DNA of 64,000 nucleotides from Ridgeia piscesae (taxonomy: Eukaryota; Annelida; Polychaeta; Sabellida; Siboglinidae), in the NCBI GenBank assembly GCA_025642075.2, contig JAODUO010000156.1, forward strand, positions 596,001 to 660,000, given 5' to 3'. Made by a program: the position numbers and the translations under genes. Numbering within the stretch: position 1 is the stretch's first letter; each line of letters begins with the position of its first letter. This document shows, in pieces, positions 30,367 to 42,201 of this stretch. Under the pieces are notes generated by a model. That model worked only from the letters and a program-made list of their open reading frames with translations. It did no database searches and had not been told where the DNA came from.

Positions 30367-31749
30367 GTAAGAAACCAACTGAAACACAAAACCAGAAATG
30401 CAGATTAGAATAATGCATTATAATAATATTTAAACCTGATATATCCAGCTAATTGTTTTGCTCTTTGCATTTTTGAGTAATTTCACATGCTTAGAGTACA
30501 CTAGTACCCACGTAAAAAGGGTTTTTATGTTAATAATAACTATTTTTTCACTTAACAATTTTGAAATGACCCTGAACCATAAACCAATAAACTATACATG
30601 TTTGGTAGGCATGGATTCATAATTTTAATATGTAGCTATATAGCTTATAAGTATTGTTTCCTTATTCTAGGTCAAGATTATGTTATAATGTTTAATTTGG
30701 CAGTTTGGCAAAAAATGCCAGGATGTTTGGGAGGGACCTGGAAGATAATTTGTTGTAAAAAGTCCACAGCACTCAAGTGAAATCAATTGTCTTAGTCAGA
30801 GAATGGTCACAGAATTGAGGACCTGGACCCAGTTAAAGTGAGAATTTTATGGACATTGCTTTGTTGTTATTTCAATGACAAATGTGAATGAATGAATGAA
30901 GAACAATTAAGCAACAACAAAAACATGCACAATACACCATATTTGCACCGTGTGGTGTGCACCGTGTGGTGTGCACCGTGTCGTGTGCACCGTGTCGTGT
31001 GCACCGTGTCGTGTGCACCGTGTCGTGTGCACCGTGTCGTGTGCACCGTGTCGTGTGCACCGTGTCGTGTGCACCGTGTCGTGTGCACCGTGTCGTGTGC
31101 ACCGTGTCGTGTGCACCGTGTCGTGTGCACCGTGTCGTGTGCACCGTGTCGTGTGCACCGTGTCGTGTGCACCGTGTCGTGTGCACCGTGTCGTGTGCAC
31201 CGTGTCGTGTGCACCGTGTCGTGTGCACCGTGTCGTGTGCACCGTGTCGTGTGCACCGTGTCGTGTGCACCGTGTCGTGTGCACCGTGTCGTGTGCACCG
31301 TGTGGTGCTGCCACTGTTGAATGAACATGACTGAAGGTTGGATTTTTAAATAATAATAAATGTTATAACAATAAATGTGTAAACACTGTTGTTTGCAGCA
31401 CACTGAGAGACATCCCAGACAACCAGGAGGTGTTTGTTCACTCGACCACAGACCAGAGCATAATTGTGGAAATACTACAGTACTTGGATGAAGCAGATGA
31501 ACAGGCTGTCAGGTACCTAAGACTACCTATGCTGGCAGATGATCACCTATGCAACAGTTACACTAACCTGTTTTTGCTCATCTAGTCTGAGATTGGAGCA
31601 CCTCGGTACTACAGCTACATAATAATTTGGTTCCTGTTGAGTCATCCCAAATTATATCTACCAGTAAATGTAAGAAATTAATTCTGCTAACACAATCACC
31701 TTTCTATTCATGGTGTTAATCAGCTCGATAACCTTAAATGCAGTTCTGA

Positions 31750-31805
<56 letters not shown>

Positions 31806-34800
31806 TTATATATATTACATTTTATTAACATATATGTACAGAGGAACCTGTAAGGAACTAGATCAGCGGTTCCTAAATTGGGATACTGTGGCTGCCAAAC
31901 GTTTTTCTACTCATATTCACACATTGCACGGAAGATGGAGACTTGCATGAGGACTCTGCAATGTGACTTTATCCCTTAGAATTCACTAAGAAGGGCAACA
32001 TTTGGCATCTTCTGAGAGATCTTCAAATGTTTTAAGACCGAGAGATTATCGCTGGACAATGTGCTCACGTATGCATGGACAGTGCATTGGACGTGTTGAC
32101 CTGTTCAAGGGCAGGAAGGAGCAGGTACATTGATGATGTTGTCAAAATACTATAACGTCAAACGTTCTCAATACTCAATGTTGATTGTTCCAAGAGTTTC
32201 ATGGGGACAAAGAGATGCAGCTGTGCCATACCGTGCCATGGTCGATTGACTGTCATGAAGAAGATGCAATTAAAGAGGAGTGGCTAAAAGATGAGAGAGC
32301 TGAATGGTTTGACCTCTTCCATAAGGAATTGACTGTCATGAAGAAGATGCAATTAAAGAGGAGTGGCTAAAAGATGAGAGAGCTGAATTGTTTGACCTCT
32401 TCCATAAGGAATTGACTGTCATGAAGAAGATGCAATTAAAGAGGAGTGGCTAAAAGATGAGAGAGCTGAATTGTTTGACCTCTTCCATAAGGAATTGACT
32501 GTCATGAAGAAGATGCAATTAAAGAGGAGTGGCTAAAAGATGAGAGAGCTGAATTGTTTGACCTCTTCCATAAGGAATTGAATTGAAGCTGTAGCTGTAG
32601 ATAAAAATATGGAAACTGCAACACGTGTGACCACCTCAACGCTGCAAACTTGTGAAAGGAAACAAGGGTCAACTATCTGTTGTCAATGCCAAATGCAATT
32701 CCAAACTAAGTTTCCAGGATCTGTGTGTAAAAAATGTGTAACTTATCTGTGATATGTATACTGATGCCTGCATAAAGGTGCAGTGGCCTTAACAAATGGC
32801 AGGCAAGTTAGGACTTTTTGGTGTTCATAACTAAGTCCATTATCTTCCATGATGCACTGAAACATCTTCCCAGGGCCATATTCTCATCTAAGATGGGCCC
32901 ATTATATCTGACTCCAGATGATGAGCCCATGCAAAGTTAATGATATAGCTGACCTCATCCACCACATGTGACACAAATTATCAATCAGAGAAACTCTGAG
33001 CCCAATTGTATTGCAGGAGCGGAATGTTCTCCAAAACTGCCTGTCCAAATTTTGTTTACGAATTTAGACCCATTTTTAAAGCCTAATTCTTTACACAATA
33101 TTTTAGTTATTTTTTATTCTGCATACATTTGTGTTTATCTAAGTAACAAGATTATGTTTTATCATCTATTCCTTTAATGTTAAAACATGGGGCAACCTGA
33201 TGATCATTTCATTCTTCAGGGGTATCATGAACTAGATAGTCTCTCTGACAAGAACACTGTAGTCCAGTGGTGCTGATTGAACAAACACTGTTCCTTCTGT
33301 GTCTTACATATTTATTTCTTATATTTATTTTCAGAATTATTTATTAACTTTTTTGAACTTATTAATTGTTATCTAATCACTTTAAATTAATTTTAAAAGC
33401 TATTTATTTATTTCTATCAATTGTTTTTTTTTACCTGAATGTATTCATATGAAATTTCTATGTCAGAATTATATGAAGAGAACCTCACAAAAAATGTGTC
33501 ATATCTGTTTTGTCCATCAGATGTAGAAGAAGGCAATAAAATCATTCAGCGATTCAGTTGCATTTAAATGACTGATATTTGTGTTGTTTGTTGAAGAAGT
33601 CACTTTGATAGTCTCGCCACTGACAATGAATGTGACCCAAACAACTATGAAGTAACAAGCATTGACCAGCTCCAAAACATCACAATGCACCAGTAAGTGC
33701 CACTTCTCAGTGGATGCCAATGCAGCTTCAGACAAGTACGACTTAAGAAATTGCATCCAACACATTAATCCAAGTTGGCTTATTGAGAATCCAACATTTT
33801 AATCTATCTATGTAATCTGTCGTGAAATAATGTAAATCGTAAGGTCCTTGTTGATGTTTGCATCATCAGTAGAACTTTTTTATTTTGCATTTAGTTATTA
33901 TCCTCCATAAGAATGTATATTATATGTGTTCTAATATAAAATATGTACTATTCTTTCACGAACATTATATTGTGATCTTGAAAGATATATTAAGCAAGAA
34001 CAAATCTCTGTCAATAGTTTTATAACATTTCAACATCTTTGGAAGATGGATATGATCTCCTCTTGATCTACCTTTGACAGTTCCTTGTATTCAGTGTTCA
34101 GTTTGTCAGGTGACCTGGTCTGTGATAAACCACTGCAAGAATCAATCATGTCAACATTTAAGGAAGACCAATTGTATTAATATATATGTATGTGTGTGTC
34201 TGTGTGAGCATGCACGCAAGCGATATTTGGTGTAATTATGTCTGTGAGAATTAGCATGGTCTTTGTCTTGCTATCATTTAGTTTGGAATAAAAAAATTGG
34301 CCTATCTGTGAGACTGGGACCAACAAAAGGTCCATCCTATGCAACTTTTCATCAAAGCTGAAGCTCACGTTCAGGTCTGATGTGTGTCAGTAGCCAGGTC
34401 ACAGTGTGAAGGTTTTTCATGTCTAAATGCACATGTAATTTAGTTGCATATCATCAAGATAAATTTGAAAACTTACTTGCCCATACTCTCATTAACAACA
34501 CTGAGACATCAAATAATTGTTTAGTGATGTCGAAAGTATTTGTATTTATTTCACTGAATGACGTTGTGACGCACGTCTGCAGGTGCCAGTCTGCATACTC
34601 ATTGGCTGGCACACAGAGAGTGTCCAAGTTCCATGAGTCAGCCGAGAATCAAGTAGATGTGTACATGGGACTGTTTCGCCTGCCTCAGCACCAGGCCGAC
34701 ATTGTGGTCACCTTCAATGACCCTCGCACCATCAGGTAAAGCCACAGTCCACCGTCTGCTCACACCATCAGCTAAAGTCACAGTCCACCGTCTGCTCACA

Positions 34801-36690
34801 CCATCAGGTAAAGTCACAGTCCACCGTCTGCTCACACCATCAGGTAAAGTCACAGTCCACCGTCTGCTCACACCATCAGGTAAAGCCACAGTCCACCGTC
34901 TGCTCACACCATCAGGTAAAGTCACAGTCCATTGTCTGCTCACATCATCAGGTAAAATCACAGTCTACTGCCTGCTCACACCATCAGGTAAAGTCACAGT
35001 CCATCGTCTGCTCACATCATCAGGTAAAATCACAGTCCACCGCCTGCTCACACCATCAGGTAAAGTCAGTCCACCATCAGCTCACACCATCAGGTAAAGT
35101 CACAGTCCATCGTCTGCTCACATCATCAGGTAAAATCACAGTCCACCGCCTGCTCACACCATCAGGTAAAGTCACAGTCCACCGTCTGTTCACACCATCA
35201 GGTAAAGTCACAGTCCATCGTCTGCTCACACCATCAGGTAAAGTCAGTCCACCATCAGCTCACACCATCAGGTAAAGTCACAGTCCATCGTCTGCTCACA
35301 CCATCAGGTAAAGTCAGTCCACCGTCAGCTCACACCATCAGGTAAAGTCACAGTCCATCGTCTGCTCACACCATCAGGTAAAGTCAGTCCACCATCAGCT
35401 TACACCATCATGTAAAGTCACAGTCCATCGTCTGCTCACACCATCAGGTAAAGTCACAGTCCACCGTCTGTTCACACCATCATGTAAAGTCACAGTCCAC
35501 CGTCTGCTCACACCATCAGGTAAAGTCACAGTCCATCGTCTGCTCACATCATCAGGTAAAATCACAGTCCACCGCCTGCTCACACCATCAGGTAAAGTCA
35601 CAGTCCACCGTCTGTTCACACCATCAGGTAAAGTCACAGTCCACCGCCTGCTCACACCATCAGGTAAAGTCACAGTCCATCGTCTGCTCACACCATCAGG
35701 TAAAGTCACAGTCCACTGTCAGCTCACACCATCAGGTAATGTCAGTCCACCGTCGACTCACACCATCAGGTAAAATCACAGTCCACCGTCTGCTCACACC
35801 ATCATGTAAAGTCACAGTCCACCGTCAGCTTACACCATCAGGTAAAGTCAGTCCACCGTCGACTCACACCATCAGGTAAAGTCACAGTCCACCGTCTGCT
35901 CACACCATCAGGTAAAGTCAGTCCACCGTCAGCTCACACCATCAGGTAAAATCACAGTCCACCGTCTGCTCACACCATCAGGTAAAGTCAGTCCACCGTC
36001 ATCTCACACCATCAGGTAAAGTCACAGTCCATCGTCTGCTCACATCATCATGTAAAGTCACAGTCCACCGTCTGCTCACACCATCATGTAAAGTCACAGT
36101 CCACCGTCTGCTCACACCATCAGGTAAAGTCACAGTCCACCGTCAGCTCACACCATCAGGTAAAGTCAGTCCACCGTCGACTCACACCATCAGGTAAAGT
36201 CACAGTCCACTATCTGCTCACACAATCAGGTAAAGTCAAAGTCCACCGTCTGCTCACAGCATCAGGTAAAGTCGTAGTTATACAGTGTAAACCTTCTTTG
36301 TGATGTTATTACAGGAAATAAGTTATACAGCATGAATTATGTATACCCACATAAATTTCAGTGAGACCTGTGATCACGTGAAAATGGCGGTGTTCCAACT
36401 AGTAGATTTTGTGGTGGATTTTTGTGTGTGGCAATACTAATGTAACGTAGAATCTAAAAATGCTGCAAATCTTACTATTGTCACTTATTTGAGGTTGACC
36501 CTTTTCTGGCCATAAAATGACTACTATAAATATACATATTTTCTAGTAGCCATTGTCGTTTCTTTCCAGTCCAGGCAGTAGCAGTCACAGTTCAACACAT
36601 GAACCAACAGGTGACCAGAGGTGGACGTTTGAACAGTTCAAGGAATCTCTCGCCAGTATGAATCTGCTTAATCCAGGATTATTTGGATGA
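30299..36690 (+). CDS. RANGRF: Ran guanine nucleotide release factor (Mog1), whole gene
   Basis: Mog1 binds the small GTPase Ran in the nucleus, promotes nucleotide release and supports nuclear protein import; in vertebrates it also helps traffic a cardiac sodium channel. Five coding exons with GT-AG borders join in frame: 30299-30366, 31399-31512, 33597-33692, 34583-34735, 36570-36690, total 552 nt or 183 residues (human 186). Visible family blocks: LFGGSMSISLP near the start, IPDNQEVFVH, TDQSIIVEILQYL, FRLPQHQADIVVTFN, and the C-terminal WTFEQFKESLASMNLLNPGLFG. The 5' UTR probably includes an exon starting after TTGTTGCAG at 30180. The start codon is the first ATG in frame before LFGG. No frame lesions. 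Confidence 0.95.
30946..31308. repeat. 14-bp minisatellite, about 25 copies
   Basis: Very uniform unit GTGTCGTGTGCACC in RANGRF intron 1, ending about 90 bp before the exon 2 acceptor. GTGCAC is palindromic. Frames on both strands are artefacts. Confidence 0.98.
31399..31512 (+). CDS. RANGRF: RANGRF exon 2
   Basis: Codes TLRDIPDNQEVFVHSTTDQS then IIVEILQYLDEADEQAV, the most conserved Mog1 block. Acceptor TTTGCAG|, donor GTCAG|GTACCT. Confidence 0.96.
31753..31802. repeat. (TA)n microsatellite
   Basis: About 24 TA units in RANGRF intron 2. Confidence 0.97.
32244..32588. repeat. 83-bp tandem repeat, about 4 copies
   Basis: Unit begins ATTGACTGTCATGAAGAAGA and ends CTCTTCCATAAGGA; copies are near identical. 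It lies in RANGRF intron 2 inside a stretch (31900-32760) that looks like old coding-derived sequence, but no protein family was recognised. Confidence 0.95.
33597..33692 (+). CDS. RANGRF: RANGRF exon 3, tandem acceptor
   Basis: Codes SHFDSLATDNECDPNNYEVT then SIDQLQNITMH. The acceptor is a GAAGAAG tandem: starting at 33597 adds Arg (RSHFD), while starting at 33600 gives SHFD. Both keep frame. Donor CACCA|GTAAGT. Confidence 0.9.
34583..34735 (+). CDS. RANGRF: RANGRF exon 4
   Basis: Codes CQSAYSLAGTQRVSKFHESA, VDVYMGLFRLPQHQADIVVT and FNDPRTI. The donor is ATCAG|GTAAAG, and this junction is the founder of the intron 4 array. Confidence 0.96.
34740..36272 (+). repeat. 36-bp minisatellite carrying the RANGRF exon 4 splice donor, about 42 copies
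   Basis: Unit CAGTCCACCGTCTGCTCACA CCATCAGGTAAAGTCA, with 33-bp variants. The first unit is the real exon/intron junction (CACCATCAG|GTAAAG at 34728-34741), so nearly every unit carries a match to the donor. A few units mutate it (ATCATGTAAAG, ATCAGCTAAAG). Confidence 0.96.
36570..36690 (+). CDS. RANGRF: RANGRF exon 5 (stop)
   Basis: After TTTCCAG|, codes PGSSSHSSTHEPTGDQRWTF then EQFKESLASMNLLNPGLFG and TGA. The W-x-x-x-x-F and LFG end match the Mog1 C-terminus. Confidence 0.95.
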
Positions 36691-37484
36691 CCTGTCAGTG
36701 AACTCATTGACCACAAGATTGCCCACTACTGATACATGCGAGAGCAGTATCTAAACTACTCAGAATCCAACCATTTTGTGGCTGTTGGAACGCTTAAAGA
36801 TGTTGACTCAAACTTCTTTGCATTTACATAGTTTGTTTCTATGAAACATTGCAACTATTATTCTGCCATTTATCTGCTGAAGTATTTTGATACTATTCAG
36901 TGAAGAAGAGATTATTTCACAGAACAACTATTAGTGTGTTCAATATCAAGAATGCCATGGTGATATTAATTTAGAAAGTTTTGTATTGTAATATTGGATG
37001 ACACCTTCTTTATGAGTAAATTCAATCCTTTGAGATTCCTGTGCCATTGTTTTACTTTCATTGTGAAATATCACCTGAAATGTTGCCCTGAACAACTCGG
37101 CTCTCATATTGCCTGTTCTTGTGTTCCTTAATTTATACTAAGCACATTGCCTGTGACATTAATACCAAACAGCAGCTTTGCAATCAAACGAAACAGTGAT
37201 GTACACACCAGTAATCCGACACCAGAGACTGCTGTTATGTGCACAGTGATGTAAACAAGTCGTTTCTTGCCACAACTGTTTCTCCATATTGGATGCCAGT
37301 GTAATAATACACATGTATACGACAATAACAAAATCAACCCATTGTTGCAGATTATAATTATTAATGACCATTAAATACTTGTGAAAAGTGCCTTTTAATT
37401 ATTCAGTTTAGGTACAAAGATTGGTTTTCTTTTGATGTTCTTCAAACGCTGTGTATGTCTTCATTGTAATTTACATACAACTGC

Positions 37485-37498
37485 AATAAATAAATAAA
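37485..37498 (+). terminator. RANGRF candidate poly(A) signals
   Basis: Two overlapping-range AATAAA hexamers (37485-37490 and 37493-37498), about 800 bp past the stop. Confidence 0.55.
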
Positions 37499-37609
37499 GC
37501 CAATACACTAGATTGTTATTTTATTAATATGGAAATTTTATCTTAGATAATAGTAAAATTTTTGGCGTATATTATTGATAACCAGTGTTGTATTAATGTT
37601 GGTCAAACA

Positions 37610-40276
37610 TGCAACACTGAGTGTGAGTGAACAGCTGTTTACTAACTGAGCAACTGTAGCCGTTGTAGCACGCAGATGGCGCCACACTGAGTCTGAGTGA
37701 ACAGCTGTACTAACTGAGCAACTGTTGCCGTTGTAGCACGCAGATGGCGCCACACTGAGTGTGAGTGAACAGCTGTACTAACTGAGCAACTGTTGCCGTT
37801 GTAGCACGCAGATGGCGCCACACTGAGTCTGAGTGAACAGCTGTACTAACTGAGCAACTGTTGCCGTTGTAGCACGCAGATGGCGCCACACTGAGTCTGA
37901 GTGAACAGCTGTACTAACTGAGCAACTGTTGCCATTGTAGCACGCAGATGGCGCCACACTGAGTCTGAGTGAACAGCTGTACTAACTGAGCAACTGTTGC
38001 CGTTGTAGCACGCAGATGGCGCCACACTGAGTCTGAGTGAACAGCTGTACTAACTGAGCAACTGTTGCCGTTGTAGCACACAGATGGCGCCACACTGAGT
38101 CTGAGTGAACAGCTGTACTAACTGAGCAACTGTTGCCGTTGTAGCACGCAGATGGCGCCACACTGAGTCTGAGTGAACAGCTGTACTAACTGAGCAACTG
38201 TTGCCGTTGTAGCACGCAGATGGCGCCACACTCAGTGTGAGTGAACAACTGTACTAACTGAGCAACTGTTGCCGTTGTAGCACTCAGATGGCGCCACACT
38301 GAGTCTGAGTGAACAGCTGTACTAACTGAGCAACTGTTGCCGTTGTAGCACGCAGATGGCGCCACACTGAGTCTGAGTGAACAGCTGTACTAACTGAGCA
38401 ACTGTTGCCGTTGTAGCACGCAGATGGCGCCACACTCAGTGTGAGTGAACAACTATACTAACTGAGCAACTGTTGCCGTTGTAGCACACAGATGGCGTCA
38501 CACTGAGTCTGAGTGAACAGCTGTACTAACTGAGCAACTGTTGCCATTGTAGCACGCAGATGGCGCCACACTGAGTCTGAGTGAACAGCTGTACTAACTG
38601 AGCAACTGTTGCCGTTGTAGCACGCAGATGGCGCCACACTGAGTCTGAGTGAACAGCTGTACTAACTGAGCAACTGTTGCCGTTGTAGCACACAGATGGC
38701 GCCACACTGAGTCTGAGTGAACAGCTGTACTAACTGAGCAACTGTTGCCGTTGTAGCACGCAGATGGCGCCACACTGAGTGTGAGTGAACAGCTGTACTA
38801 ACTGAGCAACTGTTGCCGTTGTAGCACACAGATGGCGCCACACTGAGTCTGAGTGAACAGCTGTACTAACTGAGCAACTGTTGCCGTTGTAGCACGCAGA
38901 TGGCGCCACACTGAGTCTGAGTGAACAGCTGTACTAACTGAGCAACTGTTGCCGTTGTAGCACGCAGATGGCGCCACACTGAGTCTGAGTGAACAGCTGT
39001 ACTAACTGAGCAACTGTTGCCGTTGTAGCACACAGATGGCGTCACACTGAGTCTGAGTGAACAGCTGTACTAACTGAGCAACTGTTGCCATTGTAGCACG
39101 CAGATGGCGCCACACTGAGTCTGAGTGAACAGCTGTACTAACTGAGCAACTGTTGCCGTTGTAGCACACAGATGGCGCCACACTGAGTCTGAGTGAACAG
39201 CTGTACTAACTGAGCAACTGTTGCCATTGTAGCACGCAGATGGCGCCACACTGAGTCTGAGTGAACAGCTGTACTAACTGAGCAACTGTTGCCATTGTAG
39301 CACGCAGATGGCGCCACACTGAGTCTGAGTGAACAGCTGTACTAACTGAGCAACTGTTGCCGTTGTAGCACGCAGATGGCGCCACACTGAGTCTGAGTGA
39401 ACAGCTGTACTAACTGAGCAACTGTTGCCGTTGTAGCACGCAGATGGCGTCACACTGAGTCTGAGTGAACAGCTGTACTAACTGAGCAACTGTTGCCGTT
39501 GTAGCACGCAGATGGCGCCACACTGAGTCTGAGTGAACAGCTGTACTAACTGAGCAACTGTTGCCGTTGTAGCACGCAGATGGCGCCACACTGAGTCTGA
39601 GTGAACAGCTGTACTAACTGAGCAACTGTTGCCGTTGTAGCACGCAGATGGCGCCACACTGAGTCTGAGTGAACAGCTGTACTAACTGAGCAACTGTTGC
39701 CGTTGTAGCACGCAGATGGCGCCACACTGAGTCTGAGTGAACAGCTGTACTAACTGAGCAACTGTTGCCATTGTAGCACGCAGATGGCGCCACACTGAGT
39801 CTGAGTGAACAGCTGTACTAACTGAGCAACTGTTGCCTTGTAGCACGCAGATGGCGCCACACTGAGTCTGAGTGAACAGCTGTACTAACTGAGCAACTGT
39901 GCCGTTGTAGCACGCAGATGGCGCCACACTTTGGGAGTCCCTGAGGTGAACAGCTGTACTAACTGAGCAACTGTAGCCGTTGTAGCACGCAGATGGCGCC
40001 ACACTGAGTCTGAGTGAACAGCTGTACTAACTGAGCAACTGTTGCCATTGTAGCACGCAGATGGCGCCACACTGAGTCTGAGTGAACAGCTGTACTAACT
40101 GAGCAACTGTAGCCGTTGTAGCACGCAGATGGCGCCACACTGAGTCTGAGTGAACAGCTGTACTAACTGAGCAACTGTTGCCATTGTAGCACGCAGATGG
40201 CGCCACACTGAGTCTGAGTGAACAGCTGTACTAACTGAGCAACTGTAGCCGTTGTAGCACGCAGATGGCGTCACAC
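37610..40276. repeat. 68-bp satellite, about 39 copies, downstream of RANGRF
   Basis: Unit CACTGAGTCTGAGTGAACAG, CTGTACTAACTGAGCAACTG, TTGCCGTTGTAGCACGCAGA, TGGCGCCA. Highly homogeneous. The CGCAGATGGCGCC part resembles the CTCF core on the plus strand. One unit near 39930 has an 11-bp insertion. Confidence 0.97.
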
Positions 40277-40279
40277 ATT

Positions 40280-41379
40280 TCATGTGTTCTTTCCCAATGG
40301 AACTGTTATTGTAATTTGTTACATGACAAGGCGTTGGTGTATCAATAAAATATTAAATAATTGTTTTAATAAACAAGTTTTAATAAGAAATGGACTTCTT
40401 TGTAAAATAAAAATGTACAAAGAAGTCCACAACCTGTGCAAAGGAAACTTGGTGATAGGTCAAGGAATGACGGATTTCATCAACCATGCATTTTATCAAT
40501 TCATTATTAGATATATGTGCACGTTGGCTTATTTGTGTGTAATGTGTGTGCGTGCAGCAACCATTATTTTCAACTTAACCTAGCAAGGAATAGTCATTAG
40601 GTTAATAGTAAATCACAGGCCACTTGTAAGAATTGTTCACCTTTCATAAACACAGGGGAAATTACTATTGGCATGTTCGACGGCATTAACGATTTTACAA
40701 GATTGCAGTGGTCAGTCTCTGGCTATCCTCGCGCGCCAGGGTCCTGCTTTGATTACGTCAGTACAATGCAGCAATACCCATGGCTGATCCATTTGTAAAA
40801 TTCAGCCAATGAAATAGTCGACCAAGAGTGTAGATGACCTTTGGTCATGAGGTAATTTAAATTGATTTCAGTCATAGGCTGCCCATTTTACGTGCAGAAA
40901 CCGTCCAGCGGCTCGTGCGATTGGGCTAACGGGTCAATTCACAGAAATTGTTTTTCAGTCTTCAAATTGGGCCGGTATTTGCGCAGTTTTCACGGCTGAT
41001 TCAGTAGTGACTGGCGAAGTTAATTGATGTTCGATTCAGCTAAATTCCACACTGCATAAGGACTAGTGTTGCATGGCAGATAGACCTGACGCGAGGATGT
41101 ATCTGACCACTTACGCAGCGGTTACTGACCGTTCACGTGACAACACTGGGTGTTTGTATACGGTCAATTTTTTTTAAATAAATCAACCGACATAACGTAA
41201 TAGAAAATATATAAAGACAATTATTCTATAATTTTTTTTATAATACTAACTGGCACAATATTATAGTCGCCTCCCTAATTATGCCAGATCAAGATTAACC
41301 TTAGACGTGGATTATTATTCGAAGTGGATCACAGTGATAGAGATTACTGATTAAGAAACGACACACAGACATGTACTCA

Positions 41380-41419
<40 letters not shown>

Positions 41420-42162
41420 CATTCTCGGAAATTATAACCAGCAGTGCCTTGGTACAAAGCCCTATTTACACATTGCCTACATACGGCTAAGCTCATCAAC
41501 ACATCGAGGGAATCCGTTTCGGTGTGTTGTCAATAATTGACAATACCGGTAACTTGACGACCTGGGAATGATTGCTTATCGATTGTCGACCGCATGGTTA
41601 TTCATGCCGACGACAGGTGAATGTCTCGACTCCACGCTGTACCGCATGTCTAAGTACGTAGGCCCATGTCTTCAAATGTCAACACGTCGCAATCAAAAGC
41701 TTGTAAGATTAGTAACCCCATACTGGGTTTAGCAATAGCGTGTGCAGCAGGGATGCAGATCGATGGTGGAAATTGCACGGATACGCAAACGGTGGTCAAA
41801 AGTCAGAGACATATTATCTCTCCCACATTAACTTGTATACTAATGAATTATTCGAGCATACGAAAACATGAAATCATTATGTTTTAACGGATGAAAAAAT
41901 TATTAGTTGAGCTTATAAAATATTGCTTCTTTATCTTACGACATATATCTTTTAATAACATCGTAGTGTCGTTATTCTTATGTGCGTGGCAATGTTGCTC
42001 ATTCTATACAAGGCGTCAGGAGGACAGTTCTTACGGTTAGTTATCTTTCTCTCTCTCTCTCTCTCCCCCTCCCTCCCTCCCTCCCTGCCTGCCTCCCTCC
42101 CTCCCTCCCTCCCTCCCTACCTCTCTCTCTCTCCGTCCCTCCCTCCCTCCCCCTCTCTCTCC

Positions 42163-42201
<39 letters not shown>

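Noticed and set aside
30867..31403. Cys/Val and His/Thr/Arg repeat frames up to 178 codons
   Set aside because: Produced by a 14-bp array; RANGRF intron 1.
31900..32760. Possible transposon coding remnant in RANGRF intron 2
   Set aside because: It reads vaguely like old coding sequence, but no family motif could be named, so only the 83-bp repeat is annotated.
34657..35097. 146-codon plus frame across RANGRF exon 4 and its intron
   Set aside because: It is a shadow frame: the true exon 4 frame differs and ends at the donor at 34735; the rest is repeat.
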